Shown in pieces: positions 54,188 to 64,000 of a stretch of DNA of 64,000 nucleotides (its first letter is position 1; every line of letters starts with the position of its first letter). Position numbers and translations under genes: made by a program. The DNA comes from Dipteris shenzhenensis. Its lineage: Eukaryota; Polypodiophyta; Polypodiopsida; Gleicheniales. Location: NCBI GenBank assembly GCA_047967505.1, contig CM106541.1. One strand, 5' to 3'. A model generated the notes under the pieces. That model was not told where the DNA came from, ran no database searches, and saw nothing but the letters and a program-made list of their open reading frames with translations.

Positions 54188-54351
54188 GATGCCAATAGAT
54201 AGGAATCAGAGCATCTCATCATACCACGACCATGGTCCTTCTAGGATGACTTCGGCCTCTGCTGTGATCGGATCCCCGCCCAAAAAATTGTTGCTAGCTC
54301 CGCATCAAGGAACTCATCCTCCACCCCCGTTGGCAGCTCCCCAGACTCCAG

Positions 54352-55558
54352 TCAGGAAAGATAATTTGCAACCGCGTGCTGCGAGCCTGAGCGATGAATA
54401 ACATCAAAGTTGTATTCCTGTAAGAGCAACACCCATCGTGCCAATCGGTCCGTAAGACTTTGTTGCTTCACCAAATATAATAATGCGGAATGATCAACAT
54501 GGAAGACAAACGGTTGGCCCAACAAATAATGCCAAAATTTCTTGATAGAATAGATCATGCCTAGTCCTTCTCGCTCCGTGATGGAATAATTCTTTTCGGC
54601 CATTGAGAGCCGTCGGCTCGTGTAGTAGACTAGGCAATACCACTTATTCGCATCTTCCTACATCAAGATGCTCCCAATAGCTCTATCCAAGGCATCCACG
54701 AACACATGAAAATTTTTCTCCCAATCTAGAGATAGCAGCACTAGTGCCAGCTAAATCTTCAACCTGGCAGTATGCTTGGTCGCACTCTGTGGTCCACACA
54801 AATGCCTTTGGTTCCACATGTGCCAATGCATTCAATGGAATCGCCATGTGAGCCAGAAACCGTAGATGTCTACCATGCCATTGAATTTGGCCCAAGAACC
54901 ACAAGCATTCCCTAGGCATTGTTGGTGCCCGGGCTTGCATAATTACTGCCGCTTTATTAGGATCCATAGCAATTCCTTCCGCCAATATCACATGCCCTAG
55001 GAGTCGGCTGCTACGGATTGCAAATGCACATTTCATCGTCACACTGAAGGAGACTTCCCTGCATCGTTGGAAACATTTTCGCAAGTGCTCCAATGTGGCG
55101 AACACACTAAGGTCATCTAGGAAAATCCTCATGAAATCTGTCAAATACGACCCGAAGATCTCCTGCATTGCCCGCTGAAAGGTCGAGGGAGCATTCTGCA
55201 ATCCGAACCACATAACTATCCAGACATAGACCCCCCAAGATGTGATAAATGCTGTTTTGGGCTGGTCTTCCGAAGCCATTTGGATTTGGTTGTACCCGCT
55301 ATATCCATCCAAGAAGGAGTACACCTCATGCCCTGCCACTTCATCGAGCATAAAATCCATATAGGGCAAGGGAAATGGATCAGGAACTGTGGCCGCATTC
55401 AGCTTGCGGTAGTCGACACAAATCCGCAATTTCTTGTTTTTCTTTAGCACAATGACAATCGAGGGAATCCATTCTGGATTTTCAATCGGTGTGATGAATC
55501 CCACTCGCAACAAGCGCTCCAGTTCTTCATGCACTTGCTTGGCCACGTGCGGATTCAT
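54352..55558 (-). pseudogene. pol: Gypsy reverse transcriptase and RNase H
   Basis: RT at 54683-55558: LRICVDYRKLNAATVPDPFP, YSFLDGYSGYNQIQM, FGLQNAPSTFQRAMQEIFGS and the catalytic FLDDLSVF (YxDD-type box). RNase H at 54352-54603: TEREGLGMIYSIKKFWHYLL, FHVDHSALLYLV and a terminal VANYLS in which the usual Asp of VADYLS is Asn. A TAG at about 54662 interrupts the join, in a context where Gln would fit, and a frame break follows the RT. The junction with the protease part at 55559-55567 contains another TAG. Confidence 0.9.
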
Positions 55559-55567
55559 ATGATACCT

Positions 55568-56750
55568 CTATATCTTCGTCGGAGTGACATCTAGTTTGAG
55601 GTTGACCCGATGTTGGTAAAACTTTGGATCTAGACCCTTCATATCCGCATAGTCCCAGGCAAACACATCGGAAAATTCCCACAACAGGGCAATCGATTCG
55701 CTGCTGTAGAATTCAGTTGACAACAAAGTGCTGACTTTGACTGGTTTAGATGTGCCATCCGCCCCGAGATAAACCGTATCTAGAGCATCCTCTTGAACAC
55801 GCATGACTCTGCTCATTCGTTCTTCGAATCCCCTCTCCTGCTGCAGGAGATCCTGTATATCCAATTCTGCTGCTACTTGCTAGGGCTCAAGCTCCTCCTC
55901 TAGAATAGGACTCTGGAACAGGGCTCACCATGTCCACCAGACAACTTTGATGCATGTAGCTGTCTGTAATGCCTTCCACATCAATGGTGAAGATAGGAAC
56001 CAACTCCGGATTTGCCTTGAGAAAGGCTTCCTCCTCATCATCCTCCAATCCGTTCGCCATGTTCACCGTCTCGACCAACACAGGTCGGATTGCATCCGCC
56101 AATGGTGCCGCCACTCCCATTGTGACCCGCACTTTCTTCTTTCCTCTCCGCACTGAAATGACGTTTTGCTCCCAATTTTTCTTGACTTTCGCTTGCTGCA
56201 ATGAAGGCCTACCCAAAAGGATGCTATACTCTGGTGTTGTGGCTTCCATGTTGAGCACCACAAAGGACACCACGAATGATATGCCCGCTACCTCTAGAAC
56301 AACGGCCCACAAGATTTTGAGTGGTCGTTGATCAACCATGCGGAATAAGAATGGCACTGGCTCCCAAGACATCCAGCCCATTTCTCGGCAGGTCTTCAAA
56401 GTGACAATATTGACCCTCGAACTGCCATCTACCAACACCTGAGCAAAAGTCCGACCTTGTGCCTTTGAGGAAATCATCGAAATTCTCATGTCGGTCAAAG
56501 GAACTGCCGGAACTGGACACGAATTAGCTTGACATAGCTCCACCTCTTCTGGTTTAGACTCCGTGTGCAGGGAATGCAACAATTGCCAGTGGAATCTTGA
56601 AATTAGATTAAGTAATCGGCCCAATGAAATTTGGATACCTAGGAGCCTCCAAAATGCACTCCAACCCCAGCTCCCTTTGAGGAGAATTTGCCCTCCTCTT
56701 GGTGTGGTTAGTGACCAACAACGGAGTTGCTTCGATCGCCGTCGAACCAT
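55568..56750 (-). pseudogene. pol: Gypsy protease and linker to RT
   Basis: The 56750-55887 frame contains the retropepsin-like motif FAQVLVDGSSRVNIVTLKTC (the usual DGGS reads DGSS), then YSILLGRPSLQQAKV and an acidic linker GLEDDEEEAFL. The 55864-55568 part (DIQDLLQQERGFEERMSRVM, LWEFSDVFAWDYADMKGLDP) is the segment that leads into RT. A TAG at about 55880 lies between them. The 723-bp remnant at 49176 is a second copy of the first part. Confidence 0.85.
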
Positions 56751-58250
56751 TTCTTGGTAAGTGTAATTTGAGCTTGGCTTGAGTCTGCGCCTCTATTTGA
56801 ACAACTGGTTCCACAAATAGCACCTTGCATACCTCACTGGGAGTCATTGTGAACTCTGGCAAAGACATCAATGGTGGCTCCTTCGTCACCAACTCGCAAC
56901 CTTGGCGTCGCACGTGTTCTTGAGCTAACCAATCCAGCATCTTGTCATCGTTCTTGGGAGTTGATCGTTGTAGCTTGGTACCAGCACGTGTGATTATGCT
57001 AATCTCCAGACACACCAGCGGATCATCATCAACAATGTGTACCATCAAAGTGCTAGGCATTTTCTTGGACATTTTTTGTCGCTCTGTGTGTTGCCGATCC
57101 CATTCCTGAGCCTCCAGGCATTCGTTCCACCAATGGCCTACGCCCAAGCAAAACAGACAGGTTTTCGGGCGATTTTGACCATGACCCCCGCTTCCACGGC
57201 CACCACTGCCTCTGCCTCATTGGAACATCTATTGCTAGGGCTGGAACGCTTGTTGCTATGGCTCTTCTTGCACAAAAGATGCAGTCGTATCTTGCCTACT
57301 GACCAACCACTCTCTGGCCACACCCATTGTAATGGCATCCCACCGTGTTGTGTGTATTACTGAAGCAAATCACGCACCAATTCACGTTAAGAGTGCACTC
57401 GACTGTGGAGTGACCAGGATTGTGGCAATGAGTACACCATATCCCTTTTAAGCCTTTAGGTATGGATCCTTCTTCGGAAGCCACTGGCACGCCGCCCTTA
57501 CCTCCTTTAGAGGCTCTCCGAGTCTTCGTCTCTACTTCCAAGTCAGAATCCTCCGAACTAGTCGCATCCGAATCTTCCTCACTGTCATCCAACTTCTTGG
57601 ATTTCGACATTTTCTTCTTGGATTTGCTCTTCCCAAATTTGTGGTTTCTAGATGTCATCCCGTGCAGCAACTCCCCTGCTCGCACTGCTTGCGCCATGAT
57701 CGCCACGAGTGTTGTTTGTGTCCAATCCACCATGGCCAATGCCGTTCGCAGATCCTATGACAGCCCCGAAATCAAGTAGTCATTGCATACCTCCTGAGTA
57801 GGGCTTTGAGCCGCAGACACACGTTGTAAGAGTAAATTGAATTTGGAAGCATAACCTTCCACATCCCGATTGCCTTACTCCAAGCTACACAATCTCTCCA
57901 GAGTTTGCGGAATCGTATTTTCTTGACGAAACTTCCTCAAGAATGCATCGCGGGCCGCATCATATGTGGCGAAATGGTTCACTATGTATTGTGCCAACCA
58001 ACGTGCTGCCTTACCCAATAACGTCGACTCAAAAACCGCCTCTTGTTGGAGTGGTACTATAACTCCCAGATTGTTGATCCCATACACCTTTTCGAACATC
58101 CGAACATGCGCATCAGGGTCATCTGACTTTTTTCCCAAAAACTTGGCATACTTGACGTTTACCCGCTGCAATTGCAAGAGTTGCCACAGCCATCACAATG
58201 CCTCCAATGTTTGGTGCTTCTCCAAACAGCCTTCCTTGACCGAAGAGATT
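56751..58250 (-). pseudogene. gag: Gypsy gag with three zinc knuckles
   Basis: The Gag core lies at 57875-58177 (FLGKKSDDPDAHVRMFEKVY, AARWLAQYIVNHFATYDAAR, AFLRKFRQENTIPQTLERLC), a retrotransposon Gag domain. After a TAA at about 57877 and a TAG at about 57755 the frame continues with a Lys/Ser/Asp-rich linker. Two CCHC knuckles (CTHCHNPGHSTVEC and CVICFSNTHNTVGC, about 57350-57440) and a third degraded one follow (GVGHWWNECLEAQEW near 57135). A low-identity stretch to 56751 links to the protease. Confidence 0.83.
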
Positions 58251-58794
58251 GCGAGAAGCTATCGAAACCACAGTTGGAGATGAAGATGCACTGAGCACCC
58301 GGCGTGCATCAATCGAGACCCGTACCCGTAGCTTTGGCAGTGAAACTAACTGTGCATGTGGACTCTGATGCCGATGGACCCCTCCCGAAGCTTCTTGCAG
58401 AGACTGTCATCTCCATGCTCAGGATCACTATTGTGCAGTCGTAGCCGCATCATCGGTGTCAAGGGATCAGGAGGTCCTTTCGAGCATGTGTGCATGCATG
58501 CCTACTGGGAAGCTAACAACTGCAAAATGTGCCACCACGACCACCGGATGAGGTTCTTCACTGGAATTTTTGCACTCGCTCAATCGTAAGCGGGGGTCAG
58601 GTCACATCCGATGGAGTTCATCTTGAAATCCACAGATGTGTCTCCTCACTGCAGCAATCTCCTCCCGAGTCTCCTTTGGAGTGAGTACAACTGTGTGCAA
58701 ACCTCCATGTGAAGTGCCTCCACAAAGACGGCAAGGAGCAGATGACATGAGCGCTCAATTGCCCAATCGCGAATTCCTTGCGTGATGGTAAGAA
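58251..58794 (-). other. Gypsy leader, no gene
   Basis: Between PBS and gag. No frame with a recognisable domain. Confidence 0.6.
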
Positions 58795-58812
58795 TGCGCA
58801 ACGTGATCGCCA
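58795..58812 (-). other. Candidate primer-binding site of the Gypsy element
   Basis: The - strand reads TGGCGATCACGTTGCGCA, starting three bases (cat) after the LTR end. A TGG start next to an LTR is expected for a PBS; which tRNA it pairs with cannot be decided by eye. Confidence 0.55.
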
Positions 58813-58815
58813 ATG

Positions 58816-59114
58816 TGTAGCGTCATAAATATGCACATACGCTATGGGAAACAATAGACAAATGATACGCATAACATCCGCGAGAACGGAATATAGATAT
58901 ACAAGAGAATGATAGAACACTGAAGAACACTGTATTCCGGAGCAATAGCTCGCACAACATCTGTGTACATAATGACCTCAGAATTCTAGTAATAACATGC
59001 GTACAGAACCGTCTGATGGTTAGAGAAGCAGCCATTGAAGACTACAACCACTTGGAGATCTGAACCGCCAACCCTTGCAGTGGCTAATCTACCCTCGTAC
59101 ACCCCTCTAGGTCA
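58816..59114 (-). repeat. Gypsy 5' LTR
   Basis: About 299 bp, TGTAGCGTCATAAATATGC...CCCTCTAGGTCA on the + strand; in sense orientation TGACCTAGAGG...GACGCTACA. It includes an 11-base segment (aaatgatacgc) missing from the left LTR. The right edge is set where similarity to 50186 stops. Confidence 0.82.
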
Positions 59115-60237
59115 CTGCTACTAACCCACATGGTTATGTAATAACACTGTGAAAATCTATTATCACAAACAACATTAATAGCTCTTTCTACTTGGCCCTA
59201 TGCAAGTAACTCATCCTCTTCAGATATAGACTTTAGAACCTCCATTTTATGATTAGCGGACCATTAGCACTTTTGTAGCATGTTCCTCACTCTTGGACTC
59301 TGTGTCTTGTTCATGAGTAGCATCAACTAAGAAAGAAGAAAAATTTCCAAGAGTTAACAATTAATGAGGAACATCACACAAACCATCCAAACTAATCTCT
59401 TCCGACCCAAACCTTCTTGCTCTCAATAACAATAGGTTGTTATGGCTCTTGCTTGATGGACACCTCTTGTTCTAAAATTTTAGTTAGTCTAGAGAGTAGC
59501 TCTTAGTTCAATATAACTTCTTTTGAAGTTGTTTCAAGCTGTTTTGTAGGATATGGTTCTTCAAAGACTCTTCCTCCTTTAGATAGACCTCAAATGGTTT
59601 TCTATGTACATCCAACAATCTATTCTTGATCTTCTACCATATAGGCTTCATGTAAGTACACAACTATTATTGTAATTGGTATACAAACTCTGTATTACTT
59701 ATAAAACTCCCTTCAAATTTCAGGCTCTCATCATCTGCCATACTTCTTATCTGGAATTCCACCATAGATAGAGCCTCCACTCCCTCATTCGGCAACATGT
59801 TTTTTGAGGCATCTCTCATTCAGCAACACATTTTTTGGCATTGCCTCAGCGTTCTTCTATGTGATTTCCTCCATCTGCATCAAAGCCCATCGCGCATATC
59901 ATCCAACCATGCCTTGATGTCCCTTGTAAATCTTGTGCATTCTCAATGGTCTACTACGTTCTAAATTCTCCTTGTTGGATCATAACTTGAGCCTCATCTA
60001 ACTTCAATAGTGTTTCTCTACTTTATGTAATAAATCCTTGATTTTTAGCGAGCAATCTATGACTTTCATTTTGCACTTTTCTATCCTTGATTCCATGTAT
60101 TGCTTATACTTCTCATTGCCACTTACAAGTATATAAATAACCAACCTGACCATTTCTAGGTCCATGTATGCTTCCCTTTCCAAAAATGCATGCCAGTAGC
60201 CAACGACGGCAGTTGCAAGAATGATTTGAACCATCCG
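59115..60237. other. Spacer between Gypsy and Copia C, no gene
   Basis: A - strand frame at 60004-60339 has a plausible amphipathic composition but no motif, and its end lies in the Copia C LTR. A short duplicated phrase (ggcaacatgttttttgaggcatctctcattcagcaacac, then attttttggcattgcctc) lies near 59793-59850. Nothing else recognised. Confidence 0.5.
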
Positions 60238-60407
60238 TGAGAGTGTTCTCAACGGAAGCAAGAACGGGAGAGGGAGAGAGAGAAACAAAGAGCCACACAA
60301 GTTTTGGTGGATGCAGAACACCCTAATCTTCTTTTTCATTCATTTATATATGTGTTTGAGTATTGTATATAACCGGGGTAAAGGCACAGTGACCTTTAAC
60401 CCCCACA
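60238..60407 (-). repeat. Copia C 3' LTR
   Basis: 170 bp, TGAGAGTGTTCTC...CCCCCACA, the shortest LTR of the family here because of a reduced GA tract. The family PPT follows at 60408-60423. Confidence 0.93.
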
Positions 60408-60460
60408 ACCTCCCACTTAAAGGAAAATGTGCCTTTAAGGGAGAACAACCAGGGAGCATA

Positions 60461-62509
60461 CTATCCAATGCTCGTCAATACACGACAATACTCAAACTGC
60501 TGACTAGGTAGACTCTTCATCAGCATATCTGCAGGGTTATCATCTGTATGAACCTTGACAAGCTCTATGCGCTTGTCCTCAAGTACCTCCCTGATGAAAT
60601 GGTACCTGATCTCAATGTGTTTGGTCTTTGCATGAAAGACTGGATTTTGTGCTAGCTGAATAGCACTCATGGAATCACTATGCAATGTCGGTACACCTAT
60701 ATGAATCCCCAAATCTCCCACTAGCCGATCAAGCCATATAGCCTCCTTATAACCCTCTGTGGCTGCAACATACTCAGCCTCTGTGGTAGACAAAGCAAGA
60801 CACTTCTATGCACGAGACATCCATGACACTACACCACCTGCAAAGGTGAACACATAACCAGAAGTGGATCTCTTACTATCCACATGCCCTGCATAGTCTG
60901 AATCTGTGTACCCAAGTACACGCATGTCTCCTCTACCAAAGCAGATGCACATCTCCTTGGTACCCTTCATGTACCTCATGATGCACTTAACTGCCTCCCA
61001 ATGCCTCTTTCCTAGATTAGCCATATACCGGCTAACAACTCCCACTGCAAATGCAATGTCTGGCCTAGTAGCTATCATAGCATACATAAGACTCCCAACT
61101 GCTGATGCATAAGGAACCTTGGCCATCATGGCCCTCTCCTCATCTGATTTGGGACTATTTCTATGACTTAGTTTCACATATGGAGGCAATGGAGTACTCA
61201 CTGCCTTCCCCCCCTCCATATTGAAACACTGCAATACTTTTGTAACATACTCTTTTTGTGAAAGCCAAAGGAGTTTCCTACTCTGATCACGCGTGATGCG
61301 CATACCAAGAATATGACCTGCAAATCCCAAATCCTTCATATCAAAGGCCTCATGCAACTTGGCCTTTAATGCATCTAGCTCATAAGTATTCTTGCTAGCC
61401 AATAGCATATCATCCACATATAGTGCCAGGATTATCAGGCTATTATCCTTAGCCCTTTTAGTGTAGAGGCAGTGATCAATTCCACTCCTTCTAAAACCCT
61501 GGGACCGAATGAAAGCATCAAACTTCTAATACCATTCTCTAGGCGCTTGCTTAAGACCATAGAGACTCTTCTTCAGCTTGCAAACTAAATGCTCTTTATC
61601 CTTTTCTGTAAAGCCTTCCAGTTGCACCATGTAAATTTCCTCATGCAAATCCCCATGCAAGAAAGCTGTCTTGACATCCATCTGCATAAGCTCCATATCC
61701 TCTAATGCCACTAGTCCAAGCATGCATCTAAGTGTGGTCATCTTCACAACCGGAGAGAATATCTCATCAAAGTCCACACCCTTCTCTTGCTTGAACCCTT
61801 TAGCGACCAAATGGGCCTTGTATCTAGGCACATCATCACCTGTGACCTTCATCTTGTAGACCCATTTACATGGCAATGCTTTCTTTCCATGTGGCAAAGA
61901 AACCAAGTCCCAAGTCTTATTCTTCATAAGTGAACTCATCTCTGATTGCATAACATACTCCCACTTGCGTTGATCCTCGCGCATCATAGTCTCTCTGTAG
62001 TAAGAAGGCTCTCCACAATCAGGAAGCATCACATAGTCTACCCTTGGAACAAACCTATCAAGTGGTCTAGACACTCTAGATGATCTTCTCAAGGGCATTT
62101 CAACTTGCTGTCCCACCTACATATCAGCCACATTTGGCTCATCATTTCTACCAATAGTAGATGATCCATCATCTACCCTTGATTGTATACCTATGGGAGT
62201 ACTTGGTGGTACCATTTCTTGCACATTTGGTACATAGATAGCTTGCTGTCTATCAACATATGCAGGTGGATTCATGTCCTCGAAAGTGATTCTCCTCATT
62301 TCCACATCCCTCATGGGTGCCTTATGCATCTTCTTCTCATTGAAGACTACATCATGGCTGCGTATGATCTTCTTTGCTTCTGGATCCCAGAGACGATAGC
62401 CCATCTCTCCACTTTCACCATAACCCAGAAAGATGCATTTGCTAGACTTAGGATCTAGTTTCTTTCGAAGCTCTTTTGGCACATGTGCATATGCCTCACA
62501 CCCAAATAT
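60461..62509 (-). pseudogene. pol: Copia C pol, 3' unit: integrase end, RT and RNase H
   Basis: Reading leftwards from 62509: FGCEAYAHVPKELRKKLDPK, YGESGEMGYRLWDPE, the linker MHKAPMRDVEMRRITF, a stop at about 62117, RT (KWVYKMKVTGDDVPRYKAHL, DVKTAFLHGDL) with a stop near 61527 (TAG where the family has CAG after REWY), YVDDMLLASKN (with the ORF restarting in the catalytic box), then RNase H (GYTDSDYAGHVDSKRSTSGY, STTEAEYVAATEG). A further break near 60803. It cannot produce a full protein. Confidence 0.9.
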
Positions 62510-63987
62510 ATGCACATAACCAGAAGTGGATCTCTTACTATCCACATGCCCTGCATAGTCTGAATCTGTGTACCCAAGTACACGCATGTCTCCTATACCA
62601 AAGCAGATGCACATCTCCTTGGTACCCTTCATGTACCTCATGATGCACTTAACTGCCTCCCAATGCCTCTTTCCTGGATTAGGCATATACTAGCCAACAA
62701 CTCCCACTACAAATGCAATGTCTAGTCTAGTAGCTATCATAGCATACATAAGACTCCCAACCATTGATGCATAAGGAACCTTGGCCATCATGGCCCTCTC
62801 CTCATCTGATTTGGGACTATCTGTATGACTCAATTTCACATATGGAGGCAATGGAGTACTCACTGCCTCCCCCCCTCCATATTGAAACGCTGTAATACTT
62901 TTGTAACATACTCCTTTTGTGAAAGCCAAAGGAGTTTCCTACTCCGATCACGCGCGATGCGCATACCAAGAATATGACCTGCAAGTCCCAAATCCTTCAT
63001 ATCAAAGGCCTCATGCAACTTGGCCTTTAATGCATCTAGCTCATAAGTATTCTTGCTAGCCAATAGCATATCATCCACATATAGTACCAGGATTATCAGG
63101 CTATTATCCTTAGCCCTTTTAGTGTAGAGGCAGTGATCAATTTCACTCCTTCTAAAACCCTGGGACTGAATGAAAGCATCAAACTTTTGATACCATTCTC
63201 TAGGCGCTTGCTTAAGACCATAGAGACTCTTCTTTAGCTTGCAAACTAAATGCTCTTTGCCCTTTTCTTCAAAGCCTTCTGGCTGCACCATGTAAATTTC
63301 CTCATGCAGATCCTCGTGCAAGAAAGCTGTCTTGACATCCAACTGCATAAGCTCCATATCTTATGCTGCCACTAGTCCAAGCATGCATCTAAGTGTGGTC
63401 ATCTTCACAACCGGAGAGAATATCTCGTCAAAGTCCACACCCTTCTCTTGCTTGAACCCTTTAGCGACCAAACGGGCCTTGTACCTAGGCACATCATCAC
63501 CTGTGACCTTCATCTTGTAGACCCATTTACATGGCAATGCTTTCTTTCCATGTGGCAAAGAAACCAAGTCCCAAGTCTTATTCTTCATAAGTGAACTCAT
63601 CTCTGATTGCATAGCATACTCCCACTTGCGTTAATCCTCGCACAACATAGCCTCTCTGTAGCAAGAAGGCTCTCCACAATCAGTAAGCATCACATAGTCT
63701 ACCCTTGGAACAAACCTATCAGGTGGTCTAGACACTCTAGATGATCTTCTCAAGGGCATTTCAACTTGCTGTCCCACCTGCATATCAGCCACATTTGGCT
63801 CATCATTTCTACCAATAGATGATCCATCATCTACCCTTGATTGTATACCTGTGGGAGTACTTGGTGGTACCATTTCTTGCACATTTGGTACATAGACAGC
63901 TTGCTGTCTATCAACATATGCAGGTGGATTCATGTCCTGGAAAGTGATTCTCCTCATTTCCACATCCCTCATGGGTGCCTTATGCAT
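62510..63987 (-). pseudogene. pol: Copia C pol, 5' duplicate unit: linker, RT and partial RNase H
   Basis: From the window end leftwards: linker (MHKAPMRDVEMRRITFQDMN, 63987), breaks near 63630, RT (63612-62860; YKARLVAKGFKQEKG, DVKTAFLHEDLHEEIY, LYVDDMLLASKN), a stop at about 63360, and a frame change at the C run near 62870 (GGRQ versus the family GGKAVSTP). Then the RNase H start GYTDSDYAGHVDSKRSTSGY joined at 62510 to integrase sequence. The chimeric frame 62117-62686 therefore reads RNase H then integrase. Confidence 0.88.
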
Positions 63988-64000
63988 CTTCTTCTCATTG

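Larger units (their letters stand above)
49899..59114 (-). mobile_element. Ty3/Gypsy element, full length but decayed, with a 3' accessory region
   Basis: Between two LTRs of about 290-300 bp (49899-50186 and 58816-59114). Reading the - strand: PBS, leader, gag with three zinc knuckles, protease, RT, RNase H, integrase, then 2.6 kb of additional degraded coding sequence before the 3' LTR. The order protease-RT-RNase H-integrase is the Gypsy order, and there is no chromodomain that I can see. Nonsense codons (mostly TAG) and frameshifts occur throughout. The LTRs differ at many positions (roughly one in eight to ten by eye), so the insertion is old compared with Copia A, B and the nested element. 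Confidence 0.9.
60238..64000 (-). mobile_element. Copia C: Copia A-family element with internal tandem duplication, cut by window end
   Basis: 3' LTR at 60238-60407, PPT at 60408, then RNase H, RT, linker and integrase C-terminus up to 62509. There the integrase segment (FGCEAYAHVPKEL) is joined upstream to an RNase H segment (STSGYV), and a second RNase H/RT/linker unit runs from 62510 to the window end. The 5' part lies outside. By eye, the duplicated unit spans from the integrase IFGCEAYA motif to the RNase H STSGYV motif, about 1.66 kb. Confidence 0.9.

Noticed and set aside
60004-60339. A 111-residue - strand gene
   Set aside because: Its start overlaps the Copia C LTR and adjacent sequence; no domain and no related copy in the window.

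Overview
The window is nuclear DNA of a land plant with a large, transposon-dominated genome. Evidence: Ty1/Copia elements primed by initiator-Met tRNA, a Ty3/Gypsy element, a CACTA (En/Spm-type) transposon with GT-AG introns, and long AT-, CA- and CT-rich spacers. Nothing fixes the species. I found no convincing host gene, tRNA, rRNA or CRISPR array. Element names (Copia A to E and so on) are labels for this window only.

Layout. 1-1110: AT-rich degenerate repeats. 1233-1923: an array of about 16 copies of a 16-bp palindrome. 2038-3055: first copy of a 1-kb dispersed repeat, then simple repeats. 3709-16530: Copia D (+ strand), old, full of nonsense codons and 3'-truncated. It is split by Copia A (5030-13824, - strand, TSD GGGTC), which is itself split by a non-autonomous LTR element (7542-10430, TSD CCCTC, identical 326-bp LTRs), so three insertions are stacked. 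16531-17323: 3' fragment of the same non-autonomous family. 17502-19008: Copia E fragment. 19676-21200: decayed coding sequence of unknown type. 23248-25330: a Copia gag fragment abutting a decayed gene of an unrecognised family. 26000-27060: Copia scraps. 29284-35394: Copia B, same family as A but internally inverted and carrying three LTRs, yet bounded by a perfect TSD (TAAAA). 41154-42153: second copy of the 1-kb repeat, interrupted by the CACTA element (42154 to about 49170), which has divergent tnpA-like and tnp2-like genes. 49176-59114: Gypsy sequence (- strand), one nearly full-length element sharing an LTR with the remnant of a second copy. 60238-64000: Copia C (same family as A and B) with an internal tandem duplication, running off the window.

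How the parts relate. Copia A, B and C share LTRs of 170-181 bp, the PBS and the Gag-Pol sequence. The nested non-autonomous element has LTRs and a PBS but no gag or pol, so it must be mobilised in trans. In the CACTA element the tnpA-like and tnp2-like genes point away from each other across a 285-bp gap. That gap, an intron of the tnpA-like gene and the 5' subterminal region all carry arrays of the same 12-bp motif (about TAGACGCGCNTT), as expected if one DNA-binding protein acts both on the transposon end and on its own promoter. Most premature stops in the older elements are readable as C-to-T changes of CAG, CAA or CGA codons, pointing to decay of methylated cytosines.
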